Source: Gallibacterium anatis DSM 16844 = F 149
Lineage (GTDB): Bacteria > Pseudomonadota > Gammaproteobacteria > Enterobacterales > Pasteurellaceae
Direction of reading: 5' to 3'
Assembly: GCF_000379785.1 (NCBI RefSeq)
Contig: NZ_KB903748.1
Span: 18,459-61,807, forward strand
DNA length: 43,349 bases
Part shown: piece by piece, positions 21,717 to 30,267 of the stretch
How positions within the stretch are numbered: position 1 is the first letter of the stretch
Layout: each line of letters starts with the position of its first letter
Program-made: the position numbers and the translations under genes
The notes under the pieces: model-generated
Database searches by the model: none
Seen by the model: the letters and a program-made list of their open reading frames with translations, nothing else
What the model was told of the DNA's origin: nothing

Positions 21717-23990
21717 TTAATTTAATTCCGCACGTAATTTTTTGGTCACTTCAACCATTACTTCTAATTGCTGTAAGGTTTCTGTCCAACCGCGGGTTTT
21801 TAAGCCGCAGTCTGGGTTCACCCATAAACGCTCTTTTGGTAATACTTTCAAGGCTTTGCGTAGCAGATGTTCAATTTCTTCTGCTTTTGGTACGCGTGGG
21901 CTGTGAATGTCGTACACACCTGGGCCAATATCATTTGGATATTTGAAATCGGCGAACGCGTTTAACAATTCCATATCCGAACGTGAAGTTTCAATGGTGA
22001 TCACGTCTGCATCAAGGGCGGCGATGGCTGGCAGAATGTCGTTAAACTCGGAATAACACATATGAGTATGAATTTGTGTATCATCTTGCACGCCCATTGA
22101 GCTTAAACGGAATGCTTCGCCTGCCCATTGTAGATACGCGTCCCAATCGGCACGTTTGAGCGGTAAGCCTTCACGGATTGCCGGCTCATCAATTTGGATC
22201 ACTTTAATGCCGGCTTTTTCTAAATCCAACACTTCATCAGAAAGTGCCACGCCAATTTGTTTACACACAGTGGCGCGTGGAATATCGTTTCGTACGAACG
22301 ACCATTGTAAAATCGTAACCGGGCCGGTGAGCATTCCTTTCATCACTTTGTTGGTTAGGCTTTGTGCATATTGCGACCAACGAACTGTCATCGGCACAGG
22401 ACGAACCACATCACCGTAAATAATTGGCGGCTTAACGCAACGTGAACCGTAGCTTTGCACCCAACCGAATTTGGTGAAAGCGAATCCGTCTAATAATTCA
22501 CCGAAGTATTCCACCATATCGTTACGTTCCGCTTCGCCGTGTACTAGCACGTCTAAATCTAGACGCTCTTGTTCCCGCACCACCAATTCAATCTCTTTTT
22601 TCATCGCTGCTTCATAATCTTCAAGGCTTAATGCCCCTTTTTTGAATTGTGCACGAGCGTGGCGAATTTCACTGGTTTGTGGGAATGAACCGATCGTCGT
22701 AGTTGGCAACAAAGGTAAATTTAACCACGCATTTTGTTTGGCAATACGCTCAGCAAATGGCGATTTACGTTGATCTGCGCCTACCGGCAAATTAGCTAAA
22801 CGTTCAGCCACTTCAGGGCGATGAATTTCTGTGCTGTTGGCTCGCGCATCTGCAGCGGCTTGGCTAGCAGCTAATTCTGCTTGCACTGCGGCACGGCCTT
22901 GCTCAAGTGCGGTCTTAATTACCGATAATTCTTGCACTTTTTGAAGCGTGAATGCCAACCAGTTATAAAGCTCAGGTTTGTTTTCTTTTAATTGCACTTC
23001 CACTGATAAATCGTACGGACAATGTAATAAAGAGCAGCTTGGCGCAATCCATAAACGTTCGCCTAGTCTGGCTTTTAACGGTTCAAGCACGTCTAGCACT
23101 TGGTTGAGATTGGCACGCCATACGTTGCGTCCGTCAATCACACCGGCTGAAAGCACTTTGTCATAATCAGCAAAGGCAGTCAGTTGCTCAGGCGCACGCA
23201 CTAAATCGATGTGTAAGCCGTCCACAGGTAAGGATTTCAATAAGTTTGCGTGTTCTGCTACCGAGCCAAAATAGGTTGCCAATAATAACTTCGCATTCAC
23301 TTTTTCGCTTAACTCAGCATAAACCGCTTGATACGCCGCGACCCATTCAGCAGGCAAATCTACCGCAAGGGCAGGCTCGTCAATTTGAATCCATTCCACG
23401 CCTTCTGCCGCTAATGCATTAAGAATTTCCACATAAACAGGCACGAGTTTGGTTAATAATGCAAAGCGATCAAAGGCTTCACCTTTTTCCTTACCTAAAT
23501 GTAAGAACGTCAATGGGCCAACAATGGTCGGTTTCACATTTAAACCAAGGGCTTTTGCTTCACGAATTTGTTGCACATAATGGGCTGGGTTAGCTTTAAA
23601 TTCGGTGTTTTTGTGGAATTCCGGTACTAAATAGTGATAGTTGGTATCAAACCATTTTGTCATCTCAATGGCGAATTGCTCTTTGTTACCACGCGCCAGT
23701 TGGAAATATTGATCAAGCGTTAATTGCTGGCTATCAAAACCGAAACGCGCTGGAATTGCTCCGGTTGCCACTTGCAGATCTAAAATATGATCATAAAAAG
23801 TGAAATCTGCCACTGCCACATAATCCGCATTGGCGGCGGCTTGGTGTTGCCAATTTTTTTCTCTTAATAATTTTGCAACGGTTAATAAATCCTGTTCAGA
23901 TAACTCTTGTCGCCAATAACGTTCTTGAGCGAATTTTAGTTCACGCTTTGCGCCAACGCGCGGAAAACCTAAAAGGTGAAATGTTGTCAT
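21717..23990 (-). CDS. metE: Cobalamin-independent methionine synthase
   Basis: This 757-residue enzyme transfers a methyl group from 5-methyl-THF-polyglutamate to homocysteine. The C-terminal catalytic half shows the zinc ligands His and Cys in [11 protein letters not shown] and Cys in [11 protein letters not shown]. The N-terminal half is the duplicated barrel starting [17 protein letters not shown]. The length equals the family norm. It is divergent from its likely activator metR, and tandem MetJ boxes lie 42 bp before the start, so repression by MetJ/SAM and activation by MetR are likely. Confidence 0.96.
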   Translation of the reverse strand: MTTFHLLGFPRVGAKRELKFAQERYWRQELSEQDLLTVAKLLREKNWQHQAAANADYVAVADFTFYDHILDLQVATGAIPARFGFDSQQLTLDQYFQLARGNKEQFAIEMTKWFDTNYHYLVPEFHKNTEFKANPAHYVQQIREAKALGLNVKPTIVGPLTFLHLGKEKGEAFDRFALLTKLVPVYVEILNALAAEGVEWIQIDEPALAVDLPAEWVAAYQAVYAELSEKVNAKLLLATYFGSVAEHANLLKSLPVDGLHIDLVRAPEQLTAFADYDKVLSAGVIDGRNVWRANLNQVLDVLEPLKARLGERLWIAPSCSLLHCPYDLSVEVQLKENKPELYNWLAFTLQKVQELSVIKTALEQGRAAVQAELAASQAAADARANSTEIHRPEVAERLANLPVGADQRKSPFAERIAKQNAWLNLPLLPTTTIGSFPQTSEIRHARAQFKKGALSLEDYEAAMKKEIELVVREQERLDLDVLVHGEAERNDMVEYFGELLDGFAFTKFGWVQSYGSRCVKPPIIYGDVVRPVPMTVRWSQYAQSLTNKVMKGMLTGPVTILQWSFVRNDIPRATVCKQIGVALSDEVLDLEKAGIKVIQIDEPAIREGLPLKRADWDAYLQWAGEAFRLSSMGVQDDTQIHTHMCYSEFNDILPAIAALDADVITIETSRSDMELLNAFADFKYPNDIGPGVYDIHSPRVPKAEEIEHLLRKALKVLPKERLWVNPDCGLKTRGWTETLQQLEVMVEVTKKLRAELN

Positions 23991-24031
23991 AATGCATCTC
24001 CTTATATTTTTATATTAAAATTGATCTGAAT

Positions 24032-24047
24032 AGACGTCTAAACGTCT
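24032..24047. promoter_or_regulatory. Tandem MetJ (met box) operator
   Basis: AGACGTCT followed directly by AAACGTCT gives two adjacent 8-bp met boxes, the first an exact consensus. MetJ dimers bind such tandem boxes cooperatively with SAM. The position between metE and metR fits control of both. Confidence 0.85.
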
Positions 24048-24128
24048 TTATATGATGCAGAATAACGAAAAATTCTGTATGATGAAAGCTCATAATTTTC
24101 ATATTTAAGATGAATTAAATTAATAAAG

Positions 24129-25055
24129 ATGAAACCTACCTTTTTAGAATTACGACATTTAAAAACGTTATTGGCATTAAAGGAGACCGGCAGTGTGTCT
24201 TCAGCTGCAAAACGCATTTATTTAACGCAATCGGCACTTTCTCATCAATTAAAGCTAATGGAAGAGCAGTTCGGCTTACCTTTATTTGAACGGAAAACAT
24301 CGCCTATTCGCTTTACTGCCGCCGGAGAGCGTTTGATTCAGTTGGCAAATGAGGTGTTGCCGAAAGTGGTTATTGCGGAGCGTGATTTAGCGCGGGTTAA
24401 ACAGGGGGAAGCAGGGGAGTTACGCATTGCGGTAGAGTGTCATACCTGTTTTGATTGGTTAATGCCGGCAATGGATCAGTTTCGACAACATTGGGGCTTG
24501 GTTGAATTGGATATTGTTTCCGGTTTCCAGACCGATCCGGTGGGATTATTGTTAACCAATCGTGCCGATTGGGCAGTGGTATCGGAAATGGAAGAAAACA
24601 GTGAAGTGATCCATTGTCCTTTGTTTGCTTATGAAATGGTAGGGATTTGTGCGAGAGATCACGAACTGGCAAGTAAAGAGGTTTGGCAGGCACAAGATTT
24701 TGTCGATCAAACGTTGATTACCTATCCGGTGCCGGATGATATGCTGGATTTATTGCGTAAGGTGCTGAAACCGGCAGGAATAAATCCGATTAGACGGACT
24801 ACAGAGTTAACCATTGCAATGATACAATTGGTCGCCAGTAAACGAGGGATTGCGGCATTACCGTACTGGGCAGTATTACCTTATTTAGAAAAAGGGTATG
24901 TTGTGGCGAGAAAAATTACTGAAAAAGGTTTATATAGTAATTTATATGCGGCAATTCGAGTGGAAGATCGAAACGTTGCTTATATTGATGATTTTTATGA
25001 AACAGTGAAAAATCAATGTTTTGCAACTTTACCGGATTTGGTGGTTTTGGATTGA
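24129..25055 (+). CDS. metR: LysR-family activator MetR
   Basis: This 308-residue protein has an N-terminal winged HTH (LELRHLKTLLALKETGSVSSAAKRIYLTQSALS region, residues 5-37) and a periplasmic-binding-like effector domain. MetR activates metE and metH with homocysteine as co-effector. The assignment rests on the divergent metE neighbour, the met boxes and the HTH sequence. The ribosome site is weak. The DUF441 gene follows after 9 bp. Confidence 0.9.
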   Translation: MKPTFLELRHLKTLLALKETGSVSSAAKRIYLTQSALSHQLKLMEEQFGLPLFERKTSPIRFTAAGERLIQLANEVLPKVVIAERDLARVKQGEAGELRIAVECHTCFDWLMPAMDQFRQHWGLVELDIVSGFQTDPVGLLLTNRADWAVVSEMEENSEVIHCPLFAYEMVGICARDHELASKEVWQAQDFVDQTLITYPVPDDMLDLLRKVLKPAGINPIRRTTELTIAMIQLVASKRGIAALPYWAVLPYLEKGYVVARKITEKGLYSNLYAAIRVEDRNVAYIDDFYETVKNQCFATLPDLVVLD

Positions 25056-25064
25056 GGAAGAAAA

Positions 25065-25517
25065 ATGTCTTTACAATTTAATGGGATAGCACTTTTTTTA
25101 GTCGCTTTAATTGCGTTAGGCGTTATTGGACATAATAGTTCGGTCACTGTGGCGGCATCAGTCTTGTTATTAATGCAACAAACACTGTTAGCAAAGCATA
25201 TCGTTTGGCTGGATAAATATGGTTTGACCATTGGTATTATTATCTTAACTATCGGGGTTTTAAGCCCTCTGGTATCCGGAAAAATCAGCTTGCCGGAATT
25301 AAAACAGTTATTGCATTGGAAAATGTTTTTATCTATTGCCGTAGGGATTTTGGTTGCTTGGTTAGGGGGTAGAGGCGTTTCCTTGATGAGTGGCTCGCCA
25401 ACATTGGTAACCGGGTTATTGATTGGCACCATTTTGGGAGTTGCTTTTTTAGGTGGGGTGCCTGTCGGGCCATTAATTGCTGCCGGAATTTTGTCGTTAA
25501 TCATAGGAAAATCATAA
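25065..25517 (+). CDS. DUF441 (YeaL-type) inner-membrane protein
   Basis: This 150-residue protein has four hydrophobic segments (about residues 5-35, 45-70, 82-100, 112-148) and resembles E. coli YeaL. No function is established for the family. GAGGAAGAAAA precedes the ATG. The 9-bp gap after metR suggests co-transcription. Confidence 0.8.
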   Translation: MSLQFNGIALFLVALIALGVIGHNSSVTVAASVLLLMQQTLLAKHIVWLDKYGLTIGIIILTIGVLSPLVSGKISLPELKQLLHWKMFLSIAVGILVAWLGGRGVSLMSGSPTLVTGLLIGTILGVAFLGGVPVGPLIAAGILSLIIGKS

Positions 25518-25606
25518 AAAATAGGTGCAATATCGGATAAGAAAAATACAATTTAGCTAAAATTGTTGAAAATAGCACCGAACGAACATTTTCGTGAATT
25601 TTATGC

Positions 25607-25634
25607 TTGCAACCGTCTTAAACATCCGTATAAT
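25607..25634 (+). promoter_or_regulatory. Promoter of tRNA-Leu
   Basis: TTGCAA (25607-25612) and TATAAT (25629-25634) are separated by 16 bp and lie 17 bp before the tRNA. They match sigma-70 -35 and -10 elements well. Confidence 0.8.
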
Positions 25635-25651
25635 GCACCTCGTTCACTGAT

Positions 25652-25736
25652 GCCTGGGTGGCGAAATTGGTAGACGCAGTTGATTCAAAATCAACCGCCT
25701 TCGGGTGTGCCGGTTCGAGTCCGGCCCTAGGCACCA
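25652..25736 (+). tRNA. leuZ: tRNA-Leu (anticodon CAA), ICE attachment site
   Basis: A class II tRNA with encoded CCA: acceptor stem GCCTGGG / CCTAGGC (one G-T pair), D-arm with TGGTAGACGC, anticodon loop TTCAAAA (anticodon CAA), a variable arm, and the T-arm GGTTCGAGTCC. ICE-type genes begin immediately after it. ICEHin1056-family elements are known to integrate into tRNA-Leu, so the 3' part of this gene is inferred to be the left attachment site. The matching direct repeat would lie beyond the window. Confidence 0.95.
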
Positions 25737-25840
25737 TCTCTTTGATTGGTTTGTTTTCAAACAGATTCAAGTCCTGTAGAAACATATTTTGGTTGTTTGA
25801 TGTTGATAAATTTTCTTTAATCAACAAAGAGTTACCACAT

Positions 25841-26653
25841 ATGAAAAAACCATTCATCACAACTATTCTATCCACCAAAGGTGGAGTTACTAAAACTACT
25901 AACGCTGCGAATATTTCTGCATTTTGTGCTGATCACGGACTTAAAGTCTTGATGATCGATACCGATGTTCAGCCGTCTCTAAGTTCATATTATGAGCTGG
26001 ACTATATTGCAGAGGGCGGTATTTATGAGTTTTTGATCAACAAAAATCTCAATCACAGCGAAATCATCTCTCACACCGTTATTCAAAATCTCGATTTGAT
26101 CAAGTCTAATGATCCAACCGGCAAAATTAGCCTACTTTTAAGAAATTCGCCGGACGGTGTTATTCGTTTTAATCATTTATTAAAACAAATTCAAGGGTAC
26201 GATTTGATTGTGATCGATACTCGCGGTACACGAGATATCACATTGGAAATGTCAGTGCTTGCCAGTGATTTAATTCTCTCTCCACTCCTTCCGGAGCTGT
26301 TATCAACGCGTGAATTTTTGCGAGGCACGTTGAGCTTATATGCGGATTTAAGCACATATGAAGCATTGGGCTTGCATTTACCGCCAATCAAAGCGGTTGC
26401 TAATCGTGTTGATAATACCAATGATGCAAAAGATGTTATTGCACAACTGCATCAAATATTCAATGAACCCCAATTTAAACAACAAGGCTATCAAGCTGAG
26501 TTTCTTGACCTCACTATTCCATCTCGCGTTGCTTACAGAGAGGCAAATACGCTTTGTACACCTATCCACAGATACAGAGAGTCTGAATTTGAAACAATGA
26601 AGAAGCTCTGTTCAACATTATTTCCTCAATTTGCACCTTACTTTCAACAATAG
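25841..26653 (+). CDS. parA: ICE ParA/Soj-family partition ATPase
   Basis: This 270-residue ATPase has a deviant Walker A motif KGGVTKTT (residues 13-20), as is common in ICE ParA proteins, and a Walker B-like LIVIDTRG. It is expected to act with ParB to stabilise the excised element. The start is the ATG at 25841; a longer frame would run through the tRNA and is rejected. It is the first ICE gene, 104 bp after tRNA-Leu, and leads directly into dnaB with an 11-bp gap. Confidence 0.9.
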   Translation: MKKPFITTILSTKGGVTKTTNAANISAFCADHGLKVLMIDTDVQPSLSSYYELDYIAEGGIYEFLINKNLNHSEIISHTVIQNLDLIKSNDPTGKISLLLRNSPDGVIRFNHLLKQIQGYDLIVIDTRGTRDITLEMSVLASDLILSPLLPELLSTREFLRGTLSLYADLSTYEALGLHLPPIKAVANRVDNTNDAKDVIAQLHQIFNEPQFKQQGYQAEFLDLTIPSRVAYREANTLCTPIHRYRESEFETMKKLCSTLFPQFAPYFQQ

Positions 26654-26664
26654 GAGGAAATAAT

Positions 26665-28002
26665 ATGGGACAAAAAAATAACAATGCCTTAATGAATCGC
26701 TCAATAGAGGTAGAAGAAGCCGTGATTGGGTCATTACTAATTGATAATGACGTATTTGACAATATTTCAGATATCGTGTCTGAAAAAGACTTTTCACTCA
26801 ATTGGCATCAAATCGCTTTCAAAGCAATCAAAAACAGACTTTCTAATGGCGAAAGTATTGATATTCTGATCTTAGAAGACGATTTAAGAAAATCTTATCC
26901 CTCTCAAGAGGGAATGTTTGCTTATCTAGTTGAACTTGTACAAAAAACACCGACATCAAGTAATGCTGAAGTCTATGCTAAAAAATTAAGCGAAATCGCA
27001 AAAGTGCGAGAGTTGATGAAATTGGGTGAGAAATTACAAAATATCTCACAAAATGAAAGCATAGAAAATGTAATATCAAGTGCTGAAAAACAGTTATTTG
27101 AGATAACCACCAATCAAACTGATGCCAGCAATATCTCACTTTCTGCAGCATTGAAAACAGCAGTGAGCAAAATAGAAAATGCGTGCTTTCAAAATTCGGC
27201 AGTAAGCGGAATACCAACAGGATTAGATGATTTAGATACAATGACGACAGGCTTTCAGCCTGCAGATTTCGTGGTGATCGCAGGCAGACCGGGAATGGGA
27301 AAAACCGCATTCTTACTCTCGTCAATAAAAGCGACATTAGAGCAATCTGAACAGCCTGTATTGTTCTTTTCGCTAGAAATGCCATCAGATCAAATCATCA
27401 CTAGATTGTTATCAATGGTTGGCAACATTCCACTGCAAACCTTGCGTAATCCGCTTTTGCTAGATGATGAGGGTTTCGCCAAGCTGTCAACAGCAATCAA
27501 TACCATCAAACAATGGGAAAATCGCTTAATCATTGATGATTCTCCTTCATTAACAGCGGATATTTTACGCTCAAGAGTCCGTAAATACTCAAGATTACAC
27601 GGACAACCTGCAGCAATTTTTGTTGATTATCTACAGCTGATGCGTTATCCGACAGCACCAAATCGCTATGAAGAAATCAGCAAAATTTCTAATGCGTTGA
27701 AAGCGTTAGCGAAAGAGATGAATTGCCCGGTAATCGCATTGGCTCAACTTAATCGAGCTGTAGAAGGACGAGCGATAAAACGTCCAACCAACGCAGATTT
27801 AAGAGACTCAGGCCAAATCGAACAAGATGCAGACGTCATTATATTGCTGCATCGAGACGATTATTATAGCAAAGATGATGAAAAAACCGGGTTAGCGGAA
27901 GTAATTATCGGGAAGCAACGTAACGGCCCAGTTGGTACAGTAGAATCTTATTTTGCTGCTCAATATTCCCGATTTGAGCCATCTCATTATGCTAATGCCT
28001 AA
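26665..28002 (+). CDS. dnaB: ICE-encoded replicative DNA helicase (DnaB-like)
   Basis: This 445-residue RecA-fold helicase resembles DnaB: an N-terminal domain (SIEVEEAVIGSLLID), Walker A GRPGMGKTA (about residue 206), Walker B-like AIFVDYLQL (about residue 315), and DLRDSGQIEQDADVIILLHR. It would unwind DNA at the ICE origin, possibly replacing the host helicase. AGGAGG precedes the ATG. It lies between parA and parB, a conserved order in SPI-7/PAPI-1-like ICEs. Confidence 0.92.
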   Translation: MGQKNNNALMNRSIEVEEAVIGSLLIDNDVFDNISDIVSEKDFSLNWHQIAFKAIKNRLSNGESIDILILEDDLRKSYPSQEGMFAYLVELVQKTPTSSNAEVYAKKLSEIAKVRELMKLGEKLQNISQNESIENVISSAEKQLFEITTNQTDASNISLSAALKTAVSKIENACFQNSAVSGIPTGLDDLDTMTTGFQPADFVVIAGRPGMGKTAFLLSSIKATLEQSEQPVLFFSLEMPSDQIITRLLSMVGNIPLQTLRNPLLLDDEGFAKLSTAINTIKQWENRLIIDDSPSLTADILRSRVRKYSRLHGQPAAIFVDYLQLMRYPTAPNRYEEISKISNALKALAKEMNCPVIALAQLNRAVEGRAIKRPTNADLRDSGQIEQDADVIILLHRDDYYSKDDEKTGLAEVIIGKQRNGPVGTVESYFAAQYSRFEPSHYANA

Positions 28003-28015
28003 TTAAGGAGGAGTT

Positions 28016-29698
28016 ATGAAAAATATCTTTCAAAAATCAAAAGAAGAACGCAAAGCCTCTTTGATGAGAGGCATTCAGGTCGGTTTAATTCCAAATACTA
28101 GCCCTGATTACACCGCAGCGATTACTGCTACTCAAACAGCAGAACCTGAATTAAGGACAGTCACGCTGTTAGAATTAAGACCGTTTGATAACAACCCAAG
28201 AAAAACACAAAATCCAAAGTTTGAAGAGATCAAAGAGTCTATCAGAGTAAGAGGATTAGATTTTCCACCTAACATTACTAAGCGACCAAATGAGAATTTT
28301 TATATCATCGCTGACGGTGGTAACACACGTCTGCAGGCATTAAAAGAGTTATATGAAGAAACACAAGACCCTAAATATTTCTCCATTCGTTGTCTATATA
28401 AGCCGTGGCAAGGTGAAAGCGATGACAACACAGAAGGCGATTTACATTGCTTGATTGGACATTTAGCTGAAAATGACCTGCGTGGAGACCTCAGCTTCAT
28501 TGAACGTGCGTTAGGCATTGCCCAAGCAAAACGGTTTTATGAAAAACAGCTAGGTGAATCACTTTCTCACCGTAAATTTATTGAACGCTTAAAAGCCGAT
28601 GGCTATAGCGTCACATATTCAGTCTGGGCAAGGATGCAACAATGCATTGATTTACTCTATCCAGCCATTCCAACATTATTATTTAATGGGATGGGAAGAC
28701 CGCAAATCGAAAAATTATTAATCATTTATAACAATGCAGAAAAGTGTTTTGATAAACACACCGCATTACACTACAAAGATAACAATAGTTTTCAGTCATT
28801 ATGGTTAGATACCCTAAAAAGGTTCGATAATGACGACTATTCATTTGAAATTTTCCAAGATGAATTGATAGGCAATATGGTCAATGAAATTGGTACGGAT
28901 TATGTTTCTTACCAAGATATTCTCTTTGAACTTGAGAATAAACCTAAAGCCAATGTATCAACCAATCAAGAAACTGAAGCAGTTAATGAAAATATTACGC
29001 CTTCACAGGAATTAAAAACTGAACCAGATAATCAAAATGATGAAAAATCAGAAGATGATCAAAAAATAAGCACTGATCGCAGTGTGACCAGTGAGCAAAA
29101 AATGAACGATTTTGATGGTTTTGATAATTCTGAACCAGAAAATGAAGATTATCAGACTGAACCAGATTATGAAGAATCTTTAACAACTGAACCAGACAAT
29201 ATTGACGATAATGGGTTATCTGATTTCGGGCTATCATTTGAAAAACAGCAATCAATTAATGAGCAGAAACAGCAACGAGCCGCACAAAACGGCATAACAT
29301 TTGCAAACAGTGGCTGTCAGCCTGTTGAAGATATCTGGCAAATTTATCCAGCTATTGATAATGTTGAAAAACTACGCTTTGAAGCGTATGGGTTAACGAC
29401 TGATATTGTGTCAATTATCGGTCTTAAATCATCCATCATTGAACCTATTAATGATGACTTCAGTTTTACTATTCTGCCATTACAATCAGATAATGTCTCT
29501 GCTTTGCAAGAGAATATACATCAATTGTTGTCGTGCTTGGCAACAGATGGTCACAATGAAAATTTAACTTGTACCCTCAATGAATCATTATTGATAGGTA
29601 TGGAATCTGAACCGGAAATTAATGATTTATTACTGGTTAAAATCTTCAGGCTTATCAGAGTCACGCGTCAATTAAGACAGCACTTACGGGGATGTTAA
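28016..29698 (+). CDS. parB: ICE ParB-family partition protein
   Basis: This 560-residue protein has the N-terminal ParB/Srx-like nuclease fold (ELRPFDNNPRKTQNPKFEEI and the FYIIADGGNTRLQALKEL motif, about residues 60-110), then a helical DNA-binding region (about residues 140-250). A long acidic low-complexity linker (about residues 315-410, with repeated TEPD) leads to a C-terminal domain. It fits the long ICE ParB class (PFGI-1 type). The linker DNA contains one copy of the 23-bp palindrome that recurs across the ICE. A GGAGGAG ribosome site precedes the start. Confidence 0.87.
   Translation: MKNIFQKSKEERKASLMRGIQVGLIPNTSPDYTAAITATQTAEPELRTVTLLELRPFDNNPRKTQNPKFEEIKESIRVRGLDFPPNITKRPNENFYIIADGGNTRLQALKELYEETQDPKYFSIRCLYKPWQGESDDNTEGDLHCLIGHLAENDLRGDLSFIERALGIAQAKRFYEKQLGESLSHRKFIERLKADGYSVTYSVWARMQQCIDLLYPAIPTLLFNGMGRPQIEKLLIIYNNAEKCFDKHTALHYKDNNSFQSLWLDTLKRFDNDDYSFEIFQDELIGNMVNEIGTDYVSYQDILFELENKPKANVSTNQETEAVNENITPSQELKTEPDNQNDEKSEDDQKISTDRSVTSEQKMNDFDGFDNSEPENEDYQTEPDYEESLTTEPDNIDDNGLSDFGLSFEKQQSINEQKQQRAAQNGITFANSGCQPVEDIWQIYPAIDNVEKLRFEAYGLTTDIVSIIGLKSSIIEPINDDFSFTILPLQSDNVSALQENIHQLLSCLATDGHNENLTCTLNESLLIGMESEPEINDLLLVKIFRLIRVTRQLRQHLRGC
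29071..29093. repeat. 23-bp ICE palindrome, copy 1 (inside parB)
   Basis: Left arm CACTGATC, middle GCAGTGT, right arm GACCAGTG (one mismatch to GATCAGTG), with flank AAAAAATAAG as in copy 2. It is read in frame as part of the acidic ParB linker (STDRSVTS). Confidence 0.8.
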
Positions 29699-29700
29699 TT

Positions 29701-30267
29701 ATGATGCCAACAATCAATCAAATTATACTACCTCACCTCATTGCCCAGATAAAAATGGGCAAATTACGCTATTGTGAGGAGCTGGGATTTAGTACCGAGG
29801 AGTTGATAAAAATCAACAACCTTACTACTGACGAGCTCCATTTTCTGAGCAATATGAACACGACTTTTTTCAAAGTAAGTGTTAATCACGATTTACTAAA
29901 TAAAATGCTGAAGAGAACCAAAGATCAAACAGAATATCAAAATCTGTTTGACAGAGCACTTGTTCTTGGCGCAAGCATTGAATTAATGCGCCATTTTTTT
30001 GGCGCGCAAAGCCACGAAGTTAGCGAAAGAAGACGTTTGCTAGGGAAGCAAATCTCAAGCGGAAGACGAGCATTTACTGACCCGGAAAAATCCAGTGCTG
30101 CGTGGTATAGATGGCAGGAAGCCTGTAAGCTCTCTGAGAAAAACAGAGAGCTAAATGATATTACCGCTTTAGACAATTTGATGGTGATTGCTGAAGAGCT
30201 GGATCTTGATTTGACAACGCTCTGGAAGCAGGTGCAGAGATGGGAAAAAAATGGAGGTGAGCTATGA
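29701..30267 (+). CDS. DUF2857-family ICE protein
   Basis: This 188-residue protein, rich in charged helices, resembles the DUF2857 proteins found between parB and the STY4528 replication gene in this ICE class. No biochemical role is established. The start at 29701 is chosen for the GGGG tract about 9 bases upstream; an ATG at 29692 overlaps the parB stop but has no spaced ribosome site. Its stop overlaps the next start in an ATGA, so translation is coupled. Helices with LGKQISSGRRAF may bind nucleic acid (inference). Confidence 0.7.
   Translation: MMPTINQIILPHLIAQIKMGKLRYCEELGFSTEELIKINNLTTDELHFLSNMNTTFFKVSVNHDLLNKMLKRTKDQTEYQNLFDRALVLGASIELMRHFFGAQSHEVSERRRLLGKQISSGRRAFTDPEKSSAAWYRWQEACKLSEKNRELNDITALDNLMVIAEELDLDLTTLWKQVQRWEKNGGEL

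Noticed and set aside
24060-24115. MetR binding site between metE and metR
   Set aside because: Imperfect GAAA..TTTC inverted repeats are present but none matches TGAA-N5-TTCA well enough to call.
25013-25504. 163-residue minus-strand frame opposite the DUF441 gene
   Set aside because: It is the antisense shadow of a hydrophobic protein gene, with no ribosome site or family resemblance.
25658-25840. N-terminal extension of parA starting MAKLVDAVDSKS
   Set aside because: It is a translation of the tRNA-Leu itself; the ParA family start with its Walker A near residue 13 is the ATG at 25841.
25618-25878. Minus-strand frame containing PRAGLEPAHPKAVDFES
   Set aside because: This is the well-known spurious translation of the antisense strand of a tRNA-Leu gene, not a protein.
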